Assembly (NCBI RefSeq): GCF_006715095.1
Contig: NZ_VFMO01000001.1
Span: 372,001-436,000 of the forward strand
Length of the DNA: 64,000 nucleotides
DNA from: Yimella lutea
GTDB taxonomy: Bacteria > Actinomycetota > Actinomycetes > Actinomycetales > Dermatophilaceae
Reading direction: 5' to 3'
The position numbers and the translations under genes were made by a program. This document shows, piece after piece, positions 57,582 to 64,000 of the stretch (positions are counted from its first letter, which is position 1; each line of letters opens with the position of its first letter). Under the pieces are notes generated by a model, which worked only from the letters and a program-made list of their open reading frames with translations, did no database searches and was not told the DNA's origin.

Positions 57582-58826
57582 ATGTCCGTGCCGTCCGTGA
57601 CCCGGTCCGACGTCGAGGTTGCGCGCGAGCGTCTCGACGAGGTCGTCGTCCGCACACCGTTGCAGTACTGCGAACGCTGGTCGACTGCGCTCGGCGCCAC
57701 CGTGCTGCTCAAGCGTGAAGACCAGCAGCCCGTCCGCTCGTACAAGATCCGTGGCGCGCTCAACGTGATCAGCCAACTCAGCGAGACCGAGCGTGCCGCC
57801 GGTGTCGTCGCTGCCAGCGCCGGCAATCACGCGCAAGGTGTGGCCCTCGCCTGCGCCGATCTCGGCGTCCACGCCCGCATCTACCTGCCGACCAACACCC
57901 CTCGCCAGAAGCGCGACCGCGTCGCCGCGTTCGGCAAGGGTTTCGTCGAACTCGTCGTCGGCGGGGAGTCGTACGACGACGCTGCGGCCGCTGCCAAGCT
58001 GGACGCCGAGCGCACCGGTGCCACCCTCGTCCCCGCGTTCGACAACCCGCAGGTCGTCGCCGGTCAGGGCACCGTGATGGCCGAGGTCGTCGACGAGCTC
58101 AAGGGCGCGCCGGACGTCGTCCTCGTCCCCGTCGGTGGCGGCGGTCTGCTGGCCGGAACTATTGCCGCACTGGGTGATTCACCGACCAGGATCATCGGGG
58201 TCGAACCCGCAGGAGCCGCCAGTCTGGTCGCCGCGCTGGCAGCCGGGGCGCCCGTCACGTTGGATGAGTTGGATGCGTTCGCCGACGGCACCGCCGTCCG
58301 TCGTATCGGCGATGTTACGTTCCCGATCATCGCGGCTGCGTCGCCCGAGGTCGTCACGGTCGACGAGGGTGCCCTGTGCGTGGAGATGCTCGCGCTCTAC
58401 CAGACCGAGGGGATCATCGCCGAGCCGTCGGGTGCGCTTGCTTCGGCCGCGCTGGCGCAGCTGGAGGTCGAACCCGGCCAGACCGTCGTGGTCGTCGTCT
58501 CCGGTGGTAACAACGACGTCTCCCGCTATGCCGACGTGGTCGAACGCGCGCTGGTGTACGAAGGCCGCAAGCACTACTTCATGGTCGAGTTCTCCCAGGA
58601 ACCCGGAGCGCTGCGCCGGTTCCTGGACGACGTCCTCGGCCCGGACGACGACATCTCGCTCTTCGAGTACGTCAAGCGCAACAACCGCGAGTTCGGACCG
58701 GCGCTCGTCGGCATCGAGCTCGGTTCGGCCGAGGACTACGAACCGTTGCTGAAGCGCATGGATGCTTCCCCGCTGCGCATCGAGCACCTCCCACCCGACA
58801 GCCCCCTGTTCGGCTTCGTTCTCTGA
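57582..58826 (+). CDS. ilvA: Threonine ammonia-lyase (threonine dehydratase)
   Basis: 414 residues from ATG 57582. PLP-binding Lys in VRSYKIRGALNVIS (about residue 53), ASAGNHAQGVALACADL, phosphate loop VPVGGGGLLAGTIAAL, and VVVVSGGNNDVSRYADV. The C-terminal ACT-like half (KHYFMVEFSQEPGALRRFLD, about 325-414) binds isoleucine for feedback control. Converts threonine to 2-oxobutanoate for isoleucine synthesis. Length is that of the one-ACT form common in actinobacteria. Confidence 0.94.
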   Translation: MSVPSVTRSDVEVARERLDEVVVRTPLQYCERWSTALGATVLLKREDQQPVRSYKIRGALNVISQLSETERAAGVVAASAGNHAQGVALACADLGVHARIYLPTNTPRQKRDRVAAFGKGFVELVVGGESYDDAAAAAKLDAERTGATLVPAFDNPQVVAGQGTVMAEVVDELKGAPDVVLVPVGGGGLLAGTIAALGDSPTRIIGVEPAGAASLVAALAAGAPVTLDELDAFADGTAVRRIGDVTFPIIAAASPEVVTVDEGALCVEMLALYQTEGIIAEPSGALASAALAQLEVEPGQTVVVVVSGGNNDVSRYADVVERALVYEGRKHYFMVEFSQEPGALRRFLDDVLGPDDDISLFEYVKRNNREFGPALVGIELGSAEDYEPLLKRMDASPLRIEHLPPDSPLFGFVL

Positions 58827-58878
58827 GCCCAGCGCATCTTGCGATGGTTCCGGCGCCGGCGCGGGTGGACCGTCGCCG

Positions 58879-58928
58879 CTGGTTGAGCCGCGAGGATGAG
58901 CTTGCGATTCCTCGCGTGCCGAAACCAA
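58879..58928. repeat. REP-like hairpin element, copy 2
   Basis: CTGGTTGAGC... GTGCCGAAACC encloses the stem CGCGAGGA / TCCTCGCG. The borders match copy 1 at 41680-41727 while the stem sequence differs but stays paired, indicating selection on structure. It sits between the convergent ilvA and esterase genes. Confidence 0.75.
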
Positions 58929-58966
58929 GGTGACCGTTCACGAGCACCCAGCCCACCCGTGCAGTT

Positions 58967-60121
58967 CTACTCGTAGAAGTACTGCGCCGATCCGGGGTAG
59001 ATCCAGCTCAGACCCTCGCGCAATCGGTCGCGCCAGTCCTCCCACGAGTGACCGTCGCGTGCTTCGGAGTAGCGAACGTCCATCCCGGTGCCGCGGAACA
59101 CGTCGACCATCGACCGGTTCGGCACGATCAGCGGCTCGTAGATGCCGCAGGACTGGTACATCCGGTCGACGACGCGGCGCGGTTTGGCACGGTACCGGTT
59201 CATGAACCGCACCACCGGGTCGAACGCAGGCCCGCCGCCGTGCTCGTTGCCGATGTCGGTGAACACGAACGAACCCGACTGCACCAGAAGGGAACCGAAG
59301 AAGTCGGGGTAGCGGTACGCGGTCGACAGACTGGCAACGCCACCGAACGAGGCACCCATCAGGCAGCGTCCGGCCGGCGTGCCGAGCAACGGCAGTTCAC
59401 TCTCCAGTCGGGGGATGAGCTCGGAGTGCAGGAAGCGCGCGTGTTGCGCACTGTTGGCGTACTCGCGCGTCCGATCGCCGGGGTTGGTGAACGCCACGAT
59501 CGTCTCGGCCATGTCGCGGCGGTGGATCAAGTTGTCGAGCACGTTCTTCATCGCGGCAAACTCCAGGAAGTCGTCGCCGTCATGCACCACCAGCAGGGGG
59601 TAACGGTGCGTGGTGCTGAATCGCGCGGGCAGGTAGACGCGGCAATGGGATTCGCGACGCAGCGCACCGCTGGCCTGGCTCAGTTCGAGCAGCTCTCCCG
59701 GACGTGAGTCGGGATCGAACCGAGCCCACTCCGGCTCGGTGTAACCGGTCGCCTGGCACACCGACGACGAGCCCACCGGACTGTGCGCGAGTTTGGGATT
59801 CAGCGGGTCGTTGAACCGTTCGTAGTGCTCTGCGCGACGTACCTCTATCTGATACTCCACCCGAGACCCGGCCGGCAACTCCATGATCGTGAACCACAGG
59901 CTGGTGTTGCCCAGGCGCTTCATCGGCACGCGGTCGGGCTGCCCGACGATGCGGTGGCACACCCACACCTCGTCCACGCCGTCGTCTTCGCCGCCACGGA
60001 AGAGGAAGGTGCACTTCGGTCCCTCGACGATCGGCACCTGGTGACGCTGCAGGAACCGGTCGATCCGGCTCTCGTCCAACGGCTTTCGCTCACGCAGTCG
60101 GTTGATTGCCAGCTTGCGCAT
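58967..60121 (-). CDS. Esterase, alpha/beta-hydrolase (enterochelin-esterase-like)
   Basis: 384 residues from ATG 60121, preceded by AGGAGGTGACG. An N-terminal immunoglobulin-like domain (about 25-140, VWVCHRIVGQPDRVPMKRLG) is followed by a Fes/esterase-D type hydrolase: LPARFSTTHRYPLLVVHDGD, nucleophile elbow CLMGASFGGVASLSTAY (Ser about residue 262) and the His segment DGHSWEDWRDRLREGL. The enterochelin esterase family hydrolyses ester or depsipeptide bonds. No signal peptide. Its 5' end overlaps the 3' end of the S51-like gene by 32 bp. Third gene of the ATP-grasp operon. Confidence 0.85.
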   Translation of the reverse strand: MRKLAINRLRERKPLDESRIDRFLQRHQVPIVEGPKCTFLFRGGEDDGVDEVWVCHRIVGQPDRVPMKRLGNTSLWFTIMELPAGSRVEYQIEVRRAEHYERFNDPLNPKLAHSPVGSSSVCQATGYTEPEWARFDPDSRPGELLELSQASGALRRESHCRVYLPARFSTTHRYPLLVVHDGDDFLEFAAMKNVLDNLIHRRDMAETIVAFTNPGDRTREYANSAQHARFLHSELIPRLESELPLLGTPAGRCLMGASFGGVASLSTAYRYPDFFGSLLVQSGSFVFTDIGNEHGGGPAFDPVVRFMNRYRAKPRRVVDRMYQSCGIYEPLIVPNRSMVDVFRGTGMDVRYSEARDGHSWEDWRDRLREGLSWIYPGSAQYFYE

Positions 60122-61055
60122 CGTCACCTCCTACAACCTGCATCGGACGCATGATGCCGGCATCGTCGATCACCGGGGTGTCGGCCGGGAGGGTGCCGTC
60201 CGAACCGATCACGACGCGCGCGCCGGGGTCGAGCGGGATGCACGTGTTGGGCGCGAACCGGCGGGCCAGCAGCCCCAGGTTCTGCTTGTCGTTCGTCCGC
60301 AACCGCTGCTTCGCCGACGGGAACACCGTCACCTCGGGCAGCAGACCCAGGCCGTGGTCGAACACCTCCGAGCAGCCAGGTCCGCGCACCGCGTGCTCGT
60401 CGAAGAGCACGACCCGTGAGGTGAGTGCCATCGCGCCCGCCGACCACGCGATGATCGGAAGCCTGTGCAGGCCAACGGCATTCACGTTGAACAGGTGCAG
60501 CGCGTCCAGTAGTTCGACGATGTGTCCACCCGTGATCACGACGGCCGCGGCGTCCGACATCAACTCGGCGACCTCGGCGCGGTGTTCGGCGACTGACGGC
60601 CGCTCGTGCGGCGGGAAGTCGCTGTAGAAGCGTCCCTGGATCTCCGCGACGCGGCGGATGTGCTGCTTGTCCATGCCGCGCAACACGTTGACCGCGTCCT
60701 CGACGGCGAGTTCACGCAGCGCTGCCGAACCGGAGGTGCGGTGTCGTAGTTCGTCCAGGAACTGCACGATGTGCGAGAGCCCGAGCTGGTAGTTCTCCTG
60801 CAGTTCGAGCAGTTGCGAGCGCCGGGCACGGTGCGCGGCGGCGTACTCCGGGTCGGACCCGAACACCTGCTGCATCCGGTGCCACAGGTGCAGGTTCCGC
60901 GACCGTCCGCCCAGGTGCCGGTCGAGCTCGGAGTCGTCCTTCTCCCGCTCCTGCCACCCGGCGGTCACGGTCGCGAACGGACCGCCCAGGCCGAGCGAGC
61001 ACACGAGCTTGTCCAGGGATGGCCGCCGCTGCGGCCCCAACAGAACGACGGTCAT
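60090..61055 (-). CDS. Type 1 GATase-like / S51-like hydrolase (cyanophycinase-related)
   Basis: 321 residues from ATG 61055 (MTVVLLGPQRRPSL). The S51/GATase-like fold shows AAAVVITGGHIVELLDALHL and the nucleophile elbow PIIAWSAGAMALTSRVVLFD with Ser. A helical insert (LWHRMQQVFGSDPEYAAAHR) separates the first strand from the rest, longer than in PepE. Possible functions are hydrolysis of isopeptide or Asp-type bonds, as in cyanophycinase. No glutaminase triad Cys is present. Second gene of the operon. ATP-grasp ligase lies upstream, the esterase downstream. Confidence 0.75.
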   Translation of the reverse strand: MTVVLLGPQRRPSLDKLVCSLGLGGPFATVTAGWQEREKDDSELDRHLGGRSRNLHLWHRMQQVFGSDPEYAAAHRARRSQLLELQENYQLGLSHIVQFLDELRHRTSGSAALRELAVEDAVNVLRGMDKQHIRRVAEIQGRFYSDFPPHERPSVAEHRAEVAELMSDAAAVVITGGHIVELLDALHLFNVNAVGLHRLPIIAWSAGAMALTSRVVLFDEHAVRGPGCSEVFDHGLGLLPEVTVFPSAKQRLRTNDKQNLGLLARRFAPNTCIPLDPGARVVIGSDGTLPADTPVIDDAGIMRPMQVVGGDDAQAGNQPTA

Positions 61056-61072
61056 CGCGCAGCACACCCCGA

Positions 61073-61134
61073 GAATCCGCGTGAGTTGGTGCCCTTCGCC
61101 ATGCCCGGCGAAGGGCACGAACTCACGCCGATTT
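61073..61134 (-). repeat. Very long hairpin filling the ATP-grasp/S51-like gap
   Basis: CGTGAGTTGGTGCCCTTCGC-C (61080-61100) pairs with 61107-61127 over 21 bp with one mismatch and a 6-nt loop ATGCCC; pairing extends outward to 61073/61134, giving about 28 bp with two mismatches. It lies wholly between the ATP-grasp stop (61141) and the next start (61055). No T-run. Attenuator, RNA-processing site or mobile palindrome. Confidence 0.85.
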
Positions 61135-61140
61135 CAGCGG

Positions 61141-62355
61141 TCACTGAGCGCGCACCTGGACGATGCGTCCGATGTCGTCGAGCACACCGCGTAACGTGTC
61201 GAAGTCCCTGTGCCGCAGGCGCATCCACGCGTTGGCCATGTAGCCGGCTTCGATCGGCTGGGTGCCCTGGCCGATCGGCAGGTGCTCGTCGATGAGCAGC
61301 GATCCGTACTTGCTGCGCACCTCGTCCAGACCGTCGATGTGGGTGATCACGCCGTCCCGGTCGGGGCGCAGGGCGATGATGCCGGACGCGTACTGCCGAC
61401 TCGGCACGTGCCACACGCGTCCGTGCACGATGGCATCGGCCCAGGCGCGGAAGATGTCGATGTCGTTGCCCGCCGCGTACAGATCCCAGCAACCGACGCC
61501 CGGTGGACGCGCGCCGATCTCGCTGAACCGCAAGCCTTTCGGGCTGACGAAGTACTCCATGTGGGTTGCGGACGTCTCGATGCCGAGGGCCGCGTTGACC
61601 CGCTCGCCGAGGTCGCGCAGGTCGGCGTACAGACCACCCTCGTCGACCCTGTTCGTCGAGATGTACTGCGGGCTGATCCAGCGGGTGCGCATCGCCTCGA
61701 GCACGCCGGGGTAGTAGTGGCAGGCGAAGTCGAGCTTGATCTCGCCGCCGACACTGACGGTGTCGTAGAACCCCTCGTGCCCCTCGATGAACTCCTCGAC
61801 CGCGACCGACGGCATGTCACCGAGCGAGTCGAGCACCGCCGCGAGCTCGGTGTCGTTGCTGACCTTGTGCGTGCCCGCCGCGCCTGCCCCATCCCGCGGT
61901 TTGATGATGATCGGGTAGCCGTTCTCGGCGGCGAACGTCCGGACCTCGTCGGCGCTGGATGCACCGGTCGACGCAGCCGTCGGCACCCCCGCCTTGCGCA
62001 ACGCGTCCTTCATCGCCGGCTTGTCGCGGCACAGGTAGGTGGTGTGGACGCTGGTGCCCGGGATGCCGTGACGTTCCCGGACGACCGCGGCCGGCAGCGT
62101 GTGGGACTCGATCGTCGCCTCGAGCGCGTCGACCCAGGCCAGGCTCTGGAAATGTGAGACCCCGGCGGACAACTGGTCGACGTCGGTGACCGAACCGACC
62201 TGGTAGTAGTGGTCGATCCAGCCCTGCAGCTCTTCGTCGAGCCACTCCCAGGGCGTCTCGCCGACGGCGAAGACGGTCGCTCCGACAGCCTTGAGGGCGC
62301 GCGGGAACTCGCGCTGGTTGCGCGGGAAATTGGGTTCGACGAAGACGACGTTCAC
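61141..62355 (-). CDS. ATP-grasp ligase family protein
   Basis: 404 residues from ATG 62355 (MNVVFVEPNFPRNQREFPRA). N-terminal Rossmann-like domain, then ATP-grasp: TYLCRDKPAMKDALRKAGVP, IIIKPRDGAGAAGTHKVSN (nucleotide-binding lysine and Gly loop, about residue 150) and the metal-binding LRFSEIGARPPGVGCWDLY (about 280). ATP-grasp enzymes activate a carboxylate as acyl phosphate and join it to an amine or thiol. Substrate unknown. First gene of an operon with S51-like and esterase genes, which together suggest synthesis and turnover of an amide- or ester-linked small molecule or polymer. Confidence 0.88.
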   Translation of the reverse strand: MNVVFVEPNFPRNQREFPRALKAVGATVFAVGETPWEWLDEELQGWIDHYYQVGSVTDVDQLSAGVSHFQSLAWVDALEATIESHTLPAAVVRERHGIPGTSVHTTYLCRDKPAMKDALRKAGVPTAASTGASSADEVRTFAAENGYPIIIKPRDGAGAAGTHKVSNDTELAAVLDSLGDMPSVAVEEFIEGHEGFYDTVSVGGEIKLDFACHYYPGVLEAMRTRWISPQYISTNRVDEGGLYADLRDLGERVNAALGIETSATHMEYFVSPKGLRFSEIGARPPGVGCWDLYAAGNDIDIFRAWADAIVHGRVWHVPSRQYASGIIALRPDRDGVITHIDGLDEVRSKYGSLLIDEHLPIGQGTQPIEAGYMANAWMRLRHRDFDTLRGVLDDIGRIVQVRAQ

Positions 62356-62405
62356 GCGTCCGAGCCTAGCCAGCTACCGTGCGGTCGGGCCGGTGCGGGC
62401 ACGAC

Positions 62406-62432
62406 GAAGCCCCCGGGCGAACCGGGGGCTTC
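62406..62432 (-). terminator. Terminator hairpin after the Ala-rich protein gene
   Basis: GAAGCCCCCGG-GCGAA-CCGGGGGCTTC is a perfect 11-bp stem, 44 bp past the stop of the minus-strand gene at 62476 and before the ATP-grasp gene promoter. T-tract absent, as often in GC-rich actinobacteria. Confidence 0.75.
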
Positions 62433-62475
62433 GATCGGTGGGCCCGGTGCCGGCTCAATACCGACAGTGCCTACG

Positions 62476-63288
62476 TCAGTGACGGGAGATGCCGTCGGTC
62501 TCGGACGAGACCGGGTTCACCTTGTCGGTGTCGGCAGCAGCGGCCTGGGTGGCGCGCACCGTGGCCTGCGCCTGGCGACGCTCCTGCTTCTTCTTGTTGT
62601 TGTCGTAGATCAGGAATCCGCCGGCGGCCACGCCCGCGAGACCCAGCACGATCAGGACGGTGCCCTTCTTCTTGCGCTTCTTCGCAGCGGCCGGGACGAC
62701 CTTGTCGACGACGTCCTGCGCCTGCGGCGGGAGGGCGAGGTAGGCCTGGGTGGCCTGGTCGCCTGCGCGGTGGCCGGCCTGCTGCGCGGTGGCGGCAGCG
62801 GTCGCGATCGCGGTCTGGATGCGCGGCATCCACTCGTCCGAGAACAGCGAGTGCGCCTGATCACGGGTCAGCCCCGCGAACTCCTGGAGCTTCTCGCCCT
62901 TGTTGTCGGCGTGAGCTGCGTCCAGCGCAGCAGCCTTGGCGGCCTCGAACTTGGGCGCAGCAGCCTTCTTGGCGTCCTTGATCTTCGGCGCCGCAGCCTT
63001 GCGCGCGTCCTTGTAGGTGGACGCGGCCGTGGCGGCAGCGGTCGCAGCGAGCGGCGCTGCGGCTTCCTTGGCGCTGTGCAGTTTGGGCGCAGCGGCGTCG
63101 CGGGCGGCCTCGACGCGCGGGGCGACAGCCTCCCTCGCGGCTTCGACCTTCGGTGAGTTCGCGGCGGCCTCGTTGGCCTTGTCGAGCGCAGCGGTCAGGG
63201 CAAGGGACGCGGCGGACTTGAAGTCACGGACGCCGTCCTTGGCCTTGTCGGCCGCCTTGTCGGCGGGCGAGGGGTTGATCCTCAACAC
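62476..63288 (-). CDS. Alanine/lysine-rich, apolipoprotein-like membrane-anchored protein
   Basis: 270 residues from GTG 63288 (LRINPSPADKAADKAKD), which has AAAAGGAGACACAC upstream; ATG 63306 is an alternative. Long Ala/Lys/Glu repeats of 11-residue amphipathic type (APRVEAARDAAAPKLHSAKE and KDARKAAAPKIKDAKKAAAP) make an extended helix like apolipoproteins or LEA proteins. A membrane helix GTVLIVLGLAGVAAGGFLIY (about 205-225) and a polar tail close it. No family function is known; a nucleoid- or membrane-associated rod is a guess. Two 26-bp direct repeats lie just upstream. Confidence 0.82.
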   Translation of the reverse strand: MLRINPSPADKAADKAKDGVRDFKSAASLALTAALDKANEAAANSPKVEAAREAVAPRVEAARDAAAPKLHSAKEAAAPLAATAAATAASTYKDARKAAAPKIKDAKKAAAPKFEAAKAAALDAAHADNKGEKLQEFAGLTRDQAHSLFSDEWMPRIQTAIATAAATAQQAGHRAGDQATQAYLALPPQAQDVVDKVVPAAAKKRKKKGTVLIVLGLAGVAAGGFLIYDNNKKKQERRQAQATVRATQAAAADTDKVNPVSSETDGISRH

Positions 63289-63302
63289 GTGTGTCTCCTT
63301 TT

Positions 63303-63349
63303 CCATGAGGGTCGGGCCCTCGGTCTTCCCATGAGGGTCGGGCCCTCGG
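63303..63349 (-). repeat. 26-bp direct duplication upstream of the Ala-rich gene
   Basis: CCATGAGGGTCGGGCCCTCG-G occurs at 63303-63323 and 63329-63349, spacing 26 bp. Each copy contains GAGGG-TCGGG-CCCTC. They lie 15-61 bp before the GTG start, a plausible pair of operators. Confidence 0.6.
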
Positions 63350-63516
63350 ACTGTTTTCCACCCTAACGAGCCGAGCGGGCCGATAGGTCGGCGCCGGTTG
63401 ACGAAGTACGTCACATCGGCGGCTGTCTCGTCGGCGGAACCGCCGCGGTGCGCCCGGCGTTCGACAGAGAACGGGTGTTCGGCCCACCCACCCCCGGCAG
63501 GCCGAAGGTGAGTGAC

Positions 63517-64000
63517 ATGACCGCAGGAACCCTGGACGTCTTCCTGGTGATCATGCTGTCCTGCTACGCCTTCGTCGGCTGGCAACGCGGCGGCATCACC
63601 GGCATTCTCGGGCTCGTCGGCCTCATCCTCGGCGGGATGATCGGCTTCCTGCTGGCTCCGCATATCGTCTCTCTGGCGACGCTCACCCCCACGCACCAGG
63701 CGCTCACCAGCGCCTTCATCATCATCGTCGCGGCGCTCGTCGGCCAGGTCTCGGTGGCGACGGTCGGCGAACGACTGCGCTCGCGGCAGCGCGTCCGTGC
63801 AGTGCGCGTCGCTGATTCGATCGCGGGTGCGGTGGTCGCCGTCGTCTCGGTGGCGGTCGGCGTCTGGTTGGTCACCGGCGCTGCCCGCACTCTGGTCCCC
63901 GAGCGTGCCTCGAACGCCATCGCCGATTCACAGGTGTTCTCCGGTCTGGACGCAGCGATGCCCTCCGGCGCCGATCGGTGGTCGGCTTCCCTGCGCAACG
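63517..64000 (+). CDS. MarP-like serine protease, N-terminal CvpA domain (3' part outside window)
   Basis: The frame is open from ATG 63517 (GTG 63508 also possible) to the window end, 161 codons. It gives TAGTLDVFLVIMLSCYAFVG, WQRGGITGILGLVGLILGGM, GFLLAPHIVSLATL, then two more helices (FIIIVAALVGQVSVATVGER and AVVAVVSVAVGVWLVTGAAR). This is the four-helix CvpA-type domain with GxxxG motifs found at the start of mycobacterial MarP (Rv3671c), a periplasmic protease for acid resistance. The protease domain would lie beyond 64000. A plain CvpA/colicin V production protein cannot be excluded. Confidence 0.75.
   Translation, partial: MTAGTLDVFLVIMLSCYAFVGWQRGGITGILGLVGLILGGMIGFLLAPHIVSLATLTPTHQALTSAFIIIVAALVGQVSVATVGERLRSRQRVRAVRVADSIAGAVVAVVSVAVGVWLVTGAARTLVPERASNAIADSQVFSGLDAAMPSGADRWSASLRN

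Overview
The window is about 64 kb of GC-rich DNA from the chromosome of an actinobacterium. It carries a replication-origin locus: the order rpmH-rnpA-yidD-yidC-jag-rsmG-parA-parB on one side of dnaA, and dnaN-gnd-recF-dciA-gyrB-gyrA on the other, is the standard actinobacterial oriC neighbourhood. GTG/TTG starts, 4-bp GTGA/ATGA gene overlaps, a MurJ-pseudokinase fusion, a SigM-type ECF factor with its anti-sigma factor, a DLW-39-type microprotein between tRNA-Ile and tRNA-Ala, and DUF3566 and DUF6049 proteins all fit Actinomycetia. I would guess Micrococcales, perhaps near Dermacoccaceae, but that placement is inference.

Layout. 1-9.7 kb is an accessory left arm: TelA-type protein (cut by the window edge), M20 amidohydrolase, a frameshifted BenE transporter, a 23-bp tandem array beside a decayed secreted-protein gene, three AIM24 paralogues in one operon, TrhO, lipoproteins, a mosaic C26/luciferase-like pseudogene and a MazG-like protein. 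9.7-13.7 kb holds an S51 peptidase and a divergent glycosyltransferase / acyl-CoA dehydrogenase-like / PIG-L deacetylase-methyltransferase cluster. 13.7-18.6 kb is a sugar or polyol catabolic operon (ABC transporter, TIM-barrel isomerase, Gfo/Idh/MocA oxidoreductase). 18.8-31 kb is conserved: biotin carrier, CCA-adding enzyme, Nudix, DUF6049, murJ fusion, sigM, anti-sigma factor, trxB, trxA.

31-44.6 kb is the origin core: parB, parA, rsmG, jag, yidC, yidD, rnpA, rpmH, dnaA, the DnaA-box region, dnaN, gnd, recF, dciA, with parS-like sites clustered near parAB. Between dciA and gyrB lies a foreign-looking glyoxylate island (malate synthase G and a GlcG/HbpS protein) bordered by truncated MFS and LysR genes. 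gyrB, gyrA, a DUF3566 protein and two tRNAs follow. 55-64 kb contains a secreted repeat protein, a Nei-type glycosylase, ilvA, a three-gene ATP-grasp / S51-like / esterase operon of unknown function, an alanine-rich membrane protein and the start of a MarP-like protease.

The best candidates for undescribed biology are the ATP-grasp / S51-like / esterase operon, with a very long hairpin filling one of its intercistronic gaps; the anti-sigma factor in which the usual single LPDPGPMP module is present four times; and the glycosyltransferase / dehydrogenase / PIG-L-methyltransferase cluster. Several pseudogene remnants and dispersed palindromic repeats also mark the accessory segments.
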